A stretch of DNA of 9,745 nucleotides from Bacillota bacterium (GCA_021820805.1 JAKADF010000080.1:1-9745), one strand, 5' to 3'; counted from the first letter of the stretch, positions 1 to 7,761 are shown. Notes: generated by a model from the letters alone, not told the origin. Program-made: numbers and translations.

Positions 1-118
1 CGCCTTGCGCAACTTTTTCCGGATAAAAAACACCACAATCTGACGAGCCTTCTTTAATATGACGAGCAATCGCAACACCATTTTTAGTAATTGCAATAAC
101 TGCATACAACTTGTTCAT
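1..118 (-). CDS. cbiG: Cobalt-precorrin-5A hydrolase CbiG, N-terminal fragment (cut by window edge)
   Basis: Only the first 39 codons are inside the window, starting MNKLYAVIAITKNGVAIARH. The family normally opens with a hydrophobic strand followed by an 'AITK.G...A' pattern, which is seen here. CbiG opens the delta-lactone of cobalt-precorrin-5A and releases the two-carbon fragment as acetaldehyde, giving cobalt-precorrin-5B. The ATG overlaps the TGA of the preceding cbiF in an ATGA junction, which suggests translational coupling. The position directly after cbiF, which makes the CbiG substrate, supports the call. The fragment is too short to judge the catalytic part or whether the gene is intact. 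The truncation is an effect of the window, not evidence for a pseudogene. Confidence 0.8.
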   Translation of the reverse strand, partial: MNKLYAVIAITKNGVAIARHIKEGSSDCGVFYPEKVAQG

Positions 119-903
119 GCCCGAATGCCTTTTCGATACCGATGTGTAAAGGTTTTATCATATAGTTTGGAACGATGCTCGTCCCTCTCGTGCAGATCTG
201 GTTCAAGTGCATGGCCTGCTAAAATAATGGCATGGGTCGAAATGTGTTCACTTCCCATGTCATGCACAAGATTTTCTAGCGTTGTGCGAATGATTTTCTG
301 GTCAGGCCATGTAGCGCGCTGTACGACAGCGACTGGCGTATTGGGCTGCCATCCTGCCTCGTAAAATTCAGATACTGCCTTTTTGGCCTGCACTGCACTT
401 AAATAAAGGGCAATCGTACAATGATGCTCTGCAAGGCTCCGTAATTTTTCTCTTTCTGGCACTGGCGTTCGACCTTCCACCCGGGTTAAAATCACGGTTT
501 GTGTAAGGTTTGGCACAGTCAATTCGACGCCAAGAACTGCAGCAGCTGCAAATACGGAGCTTACACCCGGGATAATTTCGTATTCGACACCTGCCTTGTG
601 GAGAAGCACCATTTGCTCCAAAATCGCCCCGAAAATGGCCGGATCCCCTGTATGTACCCTTGCAACACTTTTTCCGTTTTTAACCCTATCATTCATAATG
701 TCTACCATTTCATCCAAGGTAAGGCCTGAAGTTTTCACAATTTCTGCTGATTGTTTCGCTTTATCAATTAGCGCATCCTGAACTAGGCTATCTGTGTAAA
801 GAATCACATCTGCTGCTTCCAGAATTCGCAGCCCCTTCACTGTGATTAAATCAGGGTCGCCAGGTCCCGCACCGACGATGTACACCTTTTTTTCAAGTGT
901 CAT
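115..903 (-). CDS. cbiF: Cobalt-precorrin-4 C11-methyltransferase CbiF
   Basis: The product is a 262-residue SAM-dependent tetrapyrrole methylase that methylates C11 of cobalt-precorrin-4 to give cobalt-precorrin-5A. Visible family motifs are the N-terminal glycine-rich strand-loop GAGPGDP (residues 11-17), the HTGDPAIFGA segment (84-93) of the SAM pocket, and IPGVSS (111-116). The length matches the usual 250-260 residues. The reading frame stays open 22 codons upstream, but the ATG at 903 is preferred. It follows a GGTGGTGAG ribosome binding site five or fewer bases away, puts the conserved strand at its usual distance from the N-terminus, and forms an ATGA overlap with the cbiL stop. CbiF is close to CobA and CobM in sequence. 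The HTGDP motif and the position between cbiL and cbiG favour CbiF. Confidence 0.95.
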   Translation of the reverse strand: MTLEKKVYIVGAGPGDPDLITVKGLRILEAADVILYTDSLVQDALIDKAKQSAEIVKTSGLTLDEMVDIMNDRVKNGKSVARVHTGDPAIFGAILEQMVLLHKAGVEYEIIPGVSSVFAAAAVLGVELTVPNLTQTVILTRVEGRTPVPEREKLRSLAEHHCTIALYLSAVQAKKAVSEFYEAGWQPNTPVAVVQRATWPDQKIIRTTLENLVHDMGSEHISTHAIILAGHALEPDLHERDEHRSKLYDKTFTHRYRKGIRA

Positions 904-1616
904 TTTCTCACCACCATCAGCGTCAAGTACTCGAGCTTTGTACCACGAAGTTCGCAAGCATCTGTCCAAATCATTTCGTCAGGACTAGTTACCTTTGTGA
1001 CAACAAACGCTTTTTTCTCAAGTCCAAGCTCTGTCAGCAAATTGAGAATGGCGTCAAATACCTTCGCTATTTTGATAAATACAATGCAGTCATGAAGTTC
1101 CAGCACGCACTTCATTTGTTCCATGTCCCTCGTCGCTGGGACGATCGCAACAGAATCATCTCCATTTGCAAATGGCACTTGTAATTGCGAAGCTGCTGCG
1201 TGAAAAGATGATACGCCAGGAATGGATTTCAATTTCGCCAGTGGATACAGTTCCTTTAATTCTCGACCGAGGTGAATAAATGTACTAAAAACCATGGGGT
1301 CACCTTCTGTAACAAAAGCAACGTCCTTGCCTTCACAGAGATAACGCCATACTATTTCAACCGTTTCCTGCCATTTGGGCTCCAAAATCGTCCGATTGCG
1401 TGTCATCGGAAAAACAAGGCCTAACATGGTTTTTTCAGCCTGATTTACATATTGCTGAACAATCCCCAAAGCATAACTTTTCTCTTCTTCGTTTTTCTTT
1501 GGATAGGCAATCACAGGGCATTCCTGTAACAAGCGATATCCCTTTAGTGTCAGCAGTTCCGGGTCTCCCGGCCCAACACCAATCCCATATAAGGTACCGA
1601 TGCTTTCATGTTGCAT
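900..1616 (-). CDS. cbiL: Cobalt-factor II C20-methyltransferase CbiL
   Basis: The product is 238 residues and belongs to the tetrapyrrole methylase family. It transfers a methyl group from SAM to C20 of cobalt-sirohydrochlorin (cobalt-factor II), the first methylation after cobalt insertion. Motifs seen are GVGPGDPELLTLKG (13-26), the CbiL/CobI-type TEGDPMVFSTF (103-113), and IPGVSSFHAAA (132-142). The ATG at 1616 is chosen because AAAGGTGA lies 5 bases upstream and because the 11 residues read further upstream overlap the end of cbiET without family similarity. The gene overlaps cbiET by 11 nt and cbiF by 4 nt, so its translation is probably coupled to both. The cobalt-dependent CbiL and cobalt-free CobI are hard to tell apart by sequence. 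CbiX, CbiD and CbiG in the same operon decide for the cobalt-dependent form. Confidence 0.94.
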   Translation of the reverse strand: MQHESIGTLYGIGVGPGDPELLTLKGYRLLQECPVIAYPKKNEEEKSYALGIVQQYVNQAEKTMLGLVFPMTRNRTILEPKWQETVEIVWRYLCEGKDVAFVTEGDPMVFSTFIHLGRELKELYPLAKLKSIPGVSSFHAAASQLQVPFANGDDSVAIVPATRDMEQMKCVLELHDCIVFIKIAKVFDAILNLLTELGLEKKAFVVTKVTSPDEMIWTDACELRGTKLEYLTLMVVRK

Positions 1617-2850
1617 TATCTTCACCTTTCCCTTTCCACCCTGAAACAATATAAATCGGATTCATCCCCTCAAACCGGGTCAAATTCAAAATTGGTTTGC
1701 TGCGTGCTGTCTGAACAAGCGTAACTGAAACGTGGAAACCAAGATTTTGCAAGGTTTGCTGTGCGAGATAAAGGGTTTCAATCGTTCCCGCATTTAGTAC
1801 AATCCGTCCGTCTTTTTTCAGTCTTTCAGCACAAATTTGGAGCAAATCCACCAGTTCTCCATTGCTTCCGCCAATGAATACGGCATCCGGATCCGCAAAT
1901 TCATTTAACCCTGCCGGCGCCCTCCCGTGAACTGCAATAAAATCTGTTCGGAAGCGTGCCTGATTCTCGAGCAGGTTTTCGTATTCCTCTTCATTTTTTT
2001 CAATTGCATAAACCTGTAGGCCTGGCGTTTGATGAATGGCTTCGATTGATATTGAGCCTGTGCATGCGCCAATATCCCACAACACACTATTTGGTTTTAA
2101 GCTAAGCTCCGAGAGACTTAAGACTCGAACTTCACGCTTTGTAACCATGCCACGGACAGGCTTTCTTTGTGCAAATTCGTCATCATGAATACCAAACCCA
2201 AAGTGTATCGGTGAAACACCTGCGATTCTCTTTAATACCACAACCGCCAATGGTGAAAATTGTTTACCGACGAGTTCTTCTAACTGATACCAACCTGTTC
2301 TTTCTCGTTCACTGCCGAGGTTCTCACCAACAAACACCCTGTACTCATGGAAACGAAAGCGAAGTAAATAGGATGCAATACTAGATGGCGTATTCACATT
2401 GTCTGTTAGCAATCCGACCTTGTCTGCACCATTTATCTTTTGTGCAAGGCCACGAATACTTCGGCCATGCAAACTAATCAGGCGTGCATCTTGCCAATTT
2501 TCGCAGCATCTTGCAAAAGCAAGCTGAAGTGAACTCACAAATGGAACCACCTCTACATACTCCTGCCCAACCATTCTTGCGAGATAGGCACCGATACCGT
2601 AGAATAGCGGATCTCCTGAGGCAAGAACTACAACTTTTTGCCCTTGATGCTCTGTCTTCAATTTATCCAGCACTTTGCCAAGCGGGGCTTTCAAAACTAA
2701 CTTTTCTCCTACAAAATCGGGAACAAATTCAAGTTGCCTTTCGCCACCGACGAGTACATCTGCCGAATAGATTTGTTCAACATATTTCGGCAAGAGTGAC
2801 TCCACTCCACTATCCCCAATTCCAATCACATGCAGCCATTTATACGTCAA
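1606..2850 (-). CDS. cbiET: Fused cobalt-precorrin-7 C5-methyltransferase / cobalt-precorrin-6B C15-methyltransferase (decarboxylating) CbiET
   Basis: The 414-residue product joins two enzymes. The N-terminal part (about 1-210) is a CbiE tetrapyrrole methylase with HVIGIGDSG near the start, ASGDPLFYG (77-85) and SLHGR (126-130). It methylates C5. The C-terminal part (about 235-405) is a Rossmann-fold CbiT methyltransferase with the SAM loop WDIGACTGSISIEA (258-271). It methylates C15 and decarboxylates the ring C acetate. The same fusion occurs in CobL of the aerobic pathway and in Bacillus cbiET. A TTG at 2880 is in frame, but the TTG at 2850 is preferred. It has GGAGG eight bases upstream, and MTYKWLHVIGIG places the first strand at the family position. 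The gene overlaps the cbiD end by 11 nt. The SAM loop has Cys where many relatives have Gly. Confidence 0.94.
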   Translation of the reverse strand: MTYKWLHVIGIGDSGVESLLPKYVEQIYSADVLVGGERQLEFVPDFVGEKLVLKAPLGKVLDKLKTEHQGQKVVVLASGDPLFYGIGAYLARMVGQEYVEVVPFVSSLQLAFARCCENWQDARLISLHGRSIRGLAQKINGADKVGLLTDNVNTPSSIASYLLRFRFHEYRVFVGENLGSERERTGWYQLEELVGKQFSPLAVVVLKRIAGVSPIHFGFGIHDDEFAQRKPVRGMVTKREVRVLSLSELSLKPNSVLWDIGACTGSISIEAIHQTPGLQVYAIEKNEEEYENLLENQARFRTDFIAVHGRAPAGLNEFADPDAVFIGGSNGELVDLLQICAERLKKDGRIVLNAGTIETLYLAQQTLQNLGFHVSVTLVQTARSKPILNLTRFEGMNPIYIVSGWKGKGEDNAT

Positions 2851-3946
2851 TTGCCGCGCCTCCCAAATACCTGCCGTCAAGTGTAACTAAGCGGGTATCG
2901 ATTCGGACTCCGCCGCCAATATGAGCCAAAACCTGTTCACAGCAGAGCATTGACATCCGGTCGAAAAATCCTTGACCTCCACATTCGAGCACCCAATCTA
3001 CTACCTGATTTGCAGTATTGGCTTCACGGATGCGTGCACATAATTCTGATGGCAATCCCGATTCCTGTGCGATCTTTGCAATGAATGAAAAATCGACTGG
3101 CGCCTGTTGCGCATGAACCATCATGATGCCTTGTGCTGCTTTTGAAAATTTGCCCAGCATCCCGACATAGCGAATTTCCAACATTTTTGACGGCCTTGCA
3201 CATTTTGCGGCGAACCCGACAAAATCGCCCATTTCGATGAATGCTTCGATTGGCAAATCCGGATACATTTCCATTGCATATTTTTCACTTCTGCCACCCG
3301 TCGTTAGAACAACCGTCCTTATCCCCTGTTCTTTCGCGATGGAAAATGAAAATCGAATACTCGCCTTGTAGGAAGATGTAGAGAACGGAACAACAATGCC
3401 GCGTGTACCAAGAATGGAGATACCACCAACAATTCCGAGACGGCCATTTAGCGTATTTTTGGCAACTTTCTCTCCATCCGGAACAGAAATGACAACCCGG
3501 ACTCCGCGCTCTAAACCATATTCATCAAGGATTTGCTTTGTAATTTCGCGAATCATTTTGCGCGGAATCGGGTTAATCGCTGCCATACCGGGGGGAAACA
3601 GAAGCCCAGGCTTCGTGATTCGCCCGACACCCACTCCACCGTCAATTTCAACTTCATCACCATCACTCCAGGAAACAGTAGAAATAATTCTGGTACCATG
3701 CGTTGCATCGGGATCATCCCCGCCATCTTTGATGGTCGTCGCTTCAGCTGCCTGATCTGAAAATGAGACATCCTGCAACTGAAAATGTACAATTTCACCA
3801 GCTGGAATCTTGATGTCAACTTCCTCATACTTCTTTTGTCGAATAAGAGATAGAAGAGCGCCTTTTGTACAAGCGGTTGCACACGCACCTGTTGTATATC
3901 CGTGTCGCAACGGCCCTTCTGGAACGTCAATCATTTCCTCTCCCAT
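2840..3946 (-). CDS. cbiD: Cobalt-precorrin-5B C1-methyltransferase CbiD
   Basis: The product is 368 residues. It methylates C1 of cobalt-precorrin-5B after CbiG has opened the lactone, and it marks the anaerobic pathway because it is unrelated to the aerobic enzyme CobF. Clear family motifs are GYTTGACATA (16-25), KDGGDDPDATHG (73-84) and GGVGVGRITKPGL (103-115), followed by long stretches typical of CbiD such as VPDGEKVAKNTLN and GTRGIV. The ATG at 3946 follows AGGTGAGG, which contains the TGA stop of cbiC. A second ATG at 3934 follows GGGAGAGG and would give 364 residues, and it cannot be excluded. The gap to cbiC is 4 nt with the first start. The length fits the family's 360-380 residues. 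Confidence 0.96.
   Translation of the reverse strand: MGEEMIDVPEGPLRHGYTTGACATACTKGALLSLIRQKKYEEVDIKIPAGEIVHFQLQDVSFSDQAAEATTIKDGGDDPDATHGTRIISTVSWSDGDEVEIDGGVGVGRITKPGLLFPPGMAAINPIPRKMIREITKQILDEYGLERGVRVVISVPDGEKVAKNTLNGRLGIVGGISILGTRGIVVPFSTSSYKASIRFSFSIAKEQGIRTVVLTTGGRSEKYAMEMYPDLPIEAFIEMGDFVGFAAKCARPSKMLEIRYVGMLGKFSKAAQGIMMVHAQQAPVDFSFIAKIAQESGLPSELCARIREANTANQVVDWVLECGGQGFFDRMSMLCCEQVLAHIGGGVRIDTRLVTLDGRYLGGAAIDV
2859..2863 (-). promoter_or_regulatory. Ribosome binding site deciding the TTG start of cbiET
   Basis: GGAGG lies eight bases before the TTG at 2850, inside the last codons of cbiD. The alternative TTG at 2880 has no comparable site, so the shorter product is preferred. Confidence 0.7.
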
Positions 3947-3950
3947 ATCC

Positions 3951-4604
3951 TCACCTGTCTTCCAGATTTGCCATTACTGCAAGTGCGTTAATCACCGCAA
4001 CTGCGGTAGGGCTGCCGCCTTTCCGTCCGTGATTCGAAATAAAGGGAACATCCAGTTTCATGAGTTCAGCTTTTGATTCCGCAGCAGAGACAAAGCCAAC
4101 CGGCACACCAACAATCAGGCTCGGTTTCGCCATACCTGCCTTTACGAGACGAATCAATTCCAGCAAGGCTGTCGGTGCGTTCCCGATGGCATAGATTCCT
4201 TCCGGATGTGTGTATACAGCCTTCCTTGTGGCCAAAATGGCACGTGTTACATTTTGTTCTGCGGCCGCTTTCATAATTTCCGGGTCTGAAATATACACCT
4301 TGATTTCACAGCCAAATTTTTGTGTATTAGGTCTGCTGATACCAACCCCGACCATCTGAACATCGGGAATAATCGTTTTTCCAGAGCGAATCGCTGCGAT
4401 ACCTGCTTTTACAGCCAATTCATGAAATACCATGCTTCTACCAAGTTCAAAATCCGCAGATGTATGAATGACCCGTTGCACAATCGGGAACTGCTCGTCC
4501 GTGAAAGGATGAGAACCAAGTTCTTTCGCAACCGTAGAAAAACTCTCTTTTACAATTTCATGCGGGACAATGGTACTTGGCTTGAAATCAGTCTGAAAAT
4601 CCAC
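3951..4604 (-). CDS. cbiC: Cobalt-precorrin-8 methylmutase CbiC
   Basis: The 217-residue product moves the methyl group from C11 to C12 of cobalt-precorrin-8 to give cobyrinic acid, the last corrin-ring step. The catalytic histidine region is visible as RVIHTSADFE, with His47. It is followed by VGVGISRP and the C-terminal segments NAPTALLEL and GVPVGFVSAAESK, all typical of CbiC/CobH. The reading frame continues open to an ATG at 4706, but that extension is cbiJ sequence read in another frame. The GTG at 4604 has GGAGG six bases upstream and gives the usual family length of about 210 residues. The start lies 17 nt inside cbiJ, so translation is probably coupled. Confidence 0.95.
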   Translation of the reverse strand: MDFQTDFKPSTIVPHEIVKESFSTVAKELGSHPFTDEQFPIVQRVIHTSADFELGRSMVFHELAVKAGIAAIRSGKTIIPDVQMVGVGISRPNTQKFGCEIKVYISDPEIMKAAAEQNVTRAILATRKAVYTHPEGIYAIGNAPTALLELIRLVKAGMAKPSLIVGVPVGFVSAAESKAELMKLDVPFISNHGRKGGSPTAVAVINALAVMANLEDR

Positions 4605-5376
4605 TTGGTTCCTCCATACATGTTTTGACTTTTTCAACGACGTCCTCAAAACTCGTACAAATGTGCTGGTAGGGAATTTTTGGCCTTGCAATGACAATGA
4701 CTTCAATCCCCAAATCGATGGCTGCTTCTATTTTTTCGTCTACCGAGCCAGGCCCGCCACTTTCTTTGGTTATCATGAGGCTCGTTTGATATTGACGGAA
4801 TAATTCACGATTAAATTCCTTGGAGAATGGGCCTTGAATGGCAACAATATTCGTCTGGTCAAAACCAAGAGCGTTGCATTTTTCGATATTCTCGACCCAT
4901 GGCACAAGACGAACAACAAGCCGAATATCTGGATTCCCATGAAGTGCATCCGTAAATATCGAAAGCGTTTTGCTGCCTGTCGTGAGCATAATACTACCCT
5001 TGTGACGGCTTGCTAGTCTGGCTGCATCTTCGTAAGAATCGACAATTGTGACATTTGGCAAATTCACGTATTCCTTTTTGGGTCTTTCATAGCGAATGTA
5101 TGGAATATGACACGCCTTTGCTGCAGCTAATGCTGTACGGTGTGCGACTTCAGCAAAAGGGTGGCTTGCATCAACAAGAACCTTTGTGGTGGTATCCCGC
5201 AATAACTGACACATCCCATCCAAATCGAGCCTTTCAACATGTGCCTGGACTGAAACGTTTTCTAGGCTTTCAGCTGCATGCTCTGTGACCACACTTGCTA
5301 TTACTGGAAATCCTTGCTGACTGAGCACGACGCAAAGATTCCTTGCATCACTCGTTCCTGCCATGCAGAAAATCAT
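4588..5376 (-). CDS. cbiJ: Cobalt-precorrin-6A reductase CbiJ (CobK family)
   Basis: The 262-residue product reduces cobalt-precorrin-6A to 6B with a nicotinamide cofactor. Motifs seen in order are AGTSDAR (6-12) in the N-terminal nucleotide-binding region, DASHPFAE (69-76), YIRYERP (93-99), TTGSK (132-136), QGPFS (181-185), TKESGG (203-208) and VIVIARP near the end. These are the diagnostic positions of CobK/CbiJ. The length is usual for the family. The ATG overlaps the cbiH stop in an ATGA junction, and a purine-rich GGGGGAT lies five bases upstream. The last 17 nt also encode the start of cbiC. Adjacency to cbiH and cbiC is common in Firmicute cobalamin operons. Confidence 0.95.
   Translation of the reverse strand: MIFCMAGTSDARNLCVVLSQQGFPVIASVVTEHAAESLENVSVQAHVERLDLDGMCQLLRDTTTKVLVDASHPFAEVAHRTALAAAKACHIPYIRYERPKKEYVNLPNVTIVDSYEDAARLASRHKGSIMLTTGSKTLSIFTDALHGNPDIRLVVRLVPWVENIEKCNALGFDQTNIVAIQGPFSKEFNRELFRQYQTSLMITKESGGPGSVDEKIEAAIDLGIEVIVIARPKIPYQHICTSFEDVVEKVKTCMEEPSGFSD
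4611..4615 (-). promoter_or_regulatory. Ribosome binding site deciding the GTG start of cbiC
   Basis: GGAGG stands six bases before the GTG at 4604, within the 3' end of cbiJ. This spacing is ideal for a Gram-positive host, and it argues against the upstream ATG at 4706, which would add 34 residues without family similarity. Confidence 0.75.
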
Positions 5377-6215
5377 CGATTATCCCCCGCAGACAACGCC
5401 CAAGGTTCATTTTCGGGATTGAGCCGTTTCTCCTGTGGAATCGGCTGTTCATCACGGGCCAGAGCATATTTGCGTTGATAGCCACGTGGCGTAATCATCA
5501 GGCCATCATAGAGAAAAGTGGATGAATTGCCGATAATCACAGTTGTTAACATCCCAATTTCGTGATTAAGCAAGTTTTCTAGCGTCGTTGTGACAACTTC
5601 TTCTGAGGCTCGATAAGCGTTTTTCACAAGCCCAATCGGGGTATCCGGGTGTCTATATTTCAGCAATATTTTTTGTGCCTCTTCGATTTGTCTAGTCCGG
5701 CTTCGACTTTTCGGGTTATAAAAGGCGATGACAAAATCCGCTTGTGCAGCAGCTTCCACCCTTTTTTTAATAACTTCCCATGGGGTAAGATGGTCACTCA
5801 AACTAATCGTGCAAGCATCATGCATAATCGGGGCGCCGAGCAACGCACCACATGAATGAATTGCGGATATTCCCGGAATAACTTCGATTGCAGGATTATC
5901 ACCTGGATGCCAGCCGGTTTCCACGAGAACCTCATATATCAGTCCAGCCATCCCATATACACCAGCATCGCCACTTGAAACAACTGCAACCGTTTTTCCT
6001 CCCTTTGCAAGTTGCACAGCCCGTCGTGCCCGAACCACCTCTTCAGTGGCGCCTGCCCGAATCACTTCCTGATCTGATATCAAATCTGACAAAAGGTCGA
6101 TATAGGCGTCATAGCCAATCAGAGTATTGCAGTTTCGAATTGCCGCACAAGCCTTGCTTGTGATATTTTCCAAGTTTCCCGGTCCAAGCCCAATCACACT
6201 AATTTTCCCAGACAC
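5373..6215 (-). CDS. cbiH: Cobalt-factor III C17-methyltransferase CbiH (ring contraction; CobJ family)
   Basis: The 280-residue product is the SAM-dependent methylase that methylates C17 and contracts the macrocycle, giving cobalt-precorrin-4. Family motifs are GLGPGN (9-14), IGYDAYIDLL (33-42), SSGDAGVYGMA (80-90), SLSDHLTPW (138-146), FYNPKSRSR (165-173), GNSST (229-233) and ITPRGYQRKY (241-250). After the last motif there is only a 30-residue charged tail. The C-terminal iron-sulfur extension described for the long CbiH60 of Bacillus megaterium is therefore absent, and this is the short form. The ATG follows a near-perfect GGAGGGAT ribosome binding site and lies only 2 nt after the cobA stop. 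Confidence 0.95.
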   Translation of the reverse strand: MSGKISVIGLGPGNLENITSKACAAIRNCNTLIGYDAYIDLLSDLISDQEVIRAGATEEVVRARRAVQLAKGGKTVAVVSSGDAGVYGMAGLIYEVLVETGWHPGDNPAIEVIPGISAIHSCGALLGAPIMHDACTISLSDHLTPWEVIKKRVEAAAQADFVIAFYNPKSRSRTRQIEEAQKILLKYRHPDTPIGLVKNAYRASEEVVTTTLENLLNHEIGMLTTVIIGNSSTFLYDGLMITPRGYQRKYALARDEQPIPQEKRLNPENEPWALSAGDNR

Positions 6216-6217
6216 AT

Positions 6218-7006
6218 TTATCCCTCCAGTGCATCCTGATAAGTTTTTCCTCCCTGGAACCAGGCAATTTCTTTTGCAAAACGAACGACATCGCCAATCA
6301 CAATTGTTGCTGGAGCACGTAGTTCACGCTGCTCTGCAAGATCTGCTATATTCTCGAGCGATCCGATAATCACTTCCTGATTTTCTGTCGTCCCGTTGCA
6401 AATTACGCCAGCTGGCGTTTCACCCGCCCGTCCGTATCCAATTAGCTTTGTGGTGATCTCGCGAATATGCGCGAGTCCCATCAGTATGACAAGGGTATGA
6501 TTGCTATTTGTAAAAACTTCCCAGTGAACACCTGTAGAAGTCACACATTCATGCCCCGTTACAACATGAAAACCACTGGCAAATTCTCTGTGCGTTACTG
6601 GAATTCCAGCATAAGCAAGTGCGCCGATGGCCGATGTCACGCCAGGCACCACTTCGAAAGATATATTTTCATTTCTTAACGCAAAAGCTTCTTCGGCACC
6701 GCGTCCAAAAACAAACGGATCGCCACCTTTTAACCTGACAACCTTCAGACCTAACCGTGCCTTATCAATCAGGATTTTCTCAATTTCGCGCTGACGCACC
6801 ACGTGATGGTTTGGCTCCTTACCGACATAAATCATTTCTGCATCTGGCCTCGCAAGATGCAGTATGTCAGCAGTAACCAGACGGTCGTAAATCACAACAT
6901 CCGCAAGTTCTAGACACTCTCTGGCTTTCACAGTCATGAGTCCAGGATCACCTGGGCCGGCACCAACCAGAAACACTTTTCCAAACAGGTCCATTTGCTG
7001 ATTCAT
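6218..7006 (-). CDS. cobA: Uroporphyrinogen-III C-methyltransferase CobA (SUMT)
   Basis: The 262-residue product methylates uroporphyrinogen III at C2 and C7 to give precorrin-2. Motifs are GAGPGDP (15-21), YDRLV (40-44), GGDPFVFGRGAEE (94-106) and PGVTSAI (121-127), with all the usual SUMT spacing. It is a stand-alone methylase: it lacks the N-terminal dehydrogenase/ferrochelatase part of CysG and the uroporphyrinogen synthase part found in some fusions. The ATG at 7006 overlaps the cbiX TGA in an ATGA junction. No strong ribosome binding site is seen before it (only GGATGAA), so translation probably depends on coupling to cbiX. A start at the ATG at 6994 is possible but has no better site. 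Precorrin-2 also leads to siroheme, but the operon context points to cobalamin. Confidence 0.95.
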   Translation of the reverse strand: MNQQMDLFGKVFLVGAGPGDPGLMTVKARECLELADVVIYDRLVTADILHLARPDAEMIYVGKEPNHHVVRQREIEKILIDKARLGLKVVRLKGGDPFVFGRGAEEAFALRNENISFEVVPGVTSAIGALAYAGIPVTHREFASGFHVVTGHECVTSTGVHWEVFTNSNHTLVILMGLAHIREITTKLIGYGRAGETPAGVICNGTTENQEVIIGSLENIADLAEQRELRAPATIVIGDVVRFAKEIAWFQGGKTYQDALEG

Positions 7007-7761
7007 TTCATTTCATCCATTTCCCGGATTCTATCAACCACTGCCTTTACCAGGTCGTCATGCATGCCAAAGTGGTGAGCCATCTGAAGGTTATGATTGG
7101 GGTATTTCTGTTTCAATTCGTCAAGCATGCCACTCATCCGCTTCATCAAAACACCTGTGAACAAAAAATATGGAACAACTATAATCCGCTTTGCACAGAG
7201 GCGCACTGCACGTTCTACACCATCCGGAAGGGAGGGATATGTAATTCCTGAAAAACAAACTTCCACTGTTTTCACATGAAGACGTTCCCAAAGTAGTCGG
7301 GAAATTTTATAGAGATTCCCGTTTGCATCCGAATCGCTACTCCCTCTCCCCATGAGCACGACCGCAGTGTCCTTTGCGGAGTCATCACTCTTTGCTTCAA
7401 CCACCTCACAAAAGCGGTCTGCCAGGAGATTGATGATCCGCTCATGCATCCCTACGTTTCTTCCATAAACAAATTCAATCCCTGGGTACTGCTCGCGAGC
7501 TTTGTCAATAAATTCCGGAATTTCTTGTTTCACATGTGATGCTGCTAACAAAATTAGCGGCAGAACGTTGATTCGCGTTGCACCACGCTCAATACATTGC
7601 GATATACCCGTGGGAATATTAGGATTTGCCAGCTCGAGAAAACAGGTTTCTATCTCTCTGTCAGGCATTGCTTCTTTCACAAGTTCTGCGAATTCCATAA
7701 ACTCCCTGTTTCCATCCGAATCACGGCTGCCATGGCCGACAAGCAAAGTTACATCTTTCAT
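7003..7761 (-). CDS. cbiX: Sirohydrochlorin cobaltochelatase CbiX, long two-domain form
   Basis: The 252-residue product inserts Co2+ into sirohydrochlorin and is first in the operon. It consists of two tandem chelatase domains. The N-terminal half keeps the metal-binding pair: His10 in VGHGSRDSDGN and His76 in LILLAASHVKQEIPE. The C-terminal half begins at about residue 134 and repeats the pattern, but Arg139 (LMGRGSSDSDANGN) and Leu205 (FTGVLMKRM) stand in the corresponding places. Catalysis is therefore expected from the first half only. No histidine-rich tail or MxCxxC iron-sulfur motif is present, unlike the long CbiX of B. megaterium. The ATG follows AAGGGATG at a suitable distance. A role as ferrochelatase SirB is possible by sequence, but the B12 riboswitch in front favours cobalt. 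Confidence 0.93.
   Translation of the reverse strand: MKDVTLLVGHGSRDSDGNREFMEFAELVKEAMPDREIETCFLELANPNIPTGISQCIERGATRINVLPLILLAASHVKQEIPEFIDKAREQYPGIEFVYGRNVGMHERIINLLADRFCEVVEAKSDDSAKDTAVVLMGRGSSDSDANGNLYKISRLLWERLHVKTVEVCFSGITYPSLPDGVERAVRLCAKRIIVVPYFLFTGVLMKRMSGMLDELKQKYPNHNLQMAHHFGMHDDLVKAVVDRIREMDEMK

Noticed and set aside
3396..3755. Plus-strand ORF of 119 codons opposite cbiD
   Set aside because: It is antisense to conserved CbiD motifs, and its Pro/Arg/Ser-rich composition is typical of a shadow frame.
4605..4706. N-terminal extension of CbiC to the ATG at 4706
   Set aside because: The extra 34 residues are the cbiJ 3' end in another frame, while the GTG at 4604 has an ideal ribosome binding site and gives the family length.
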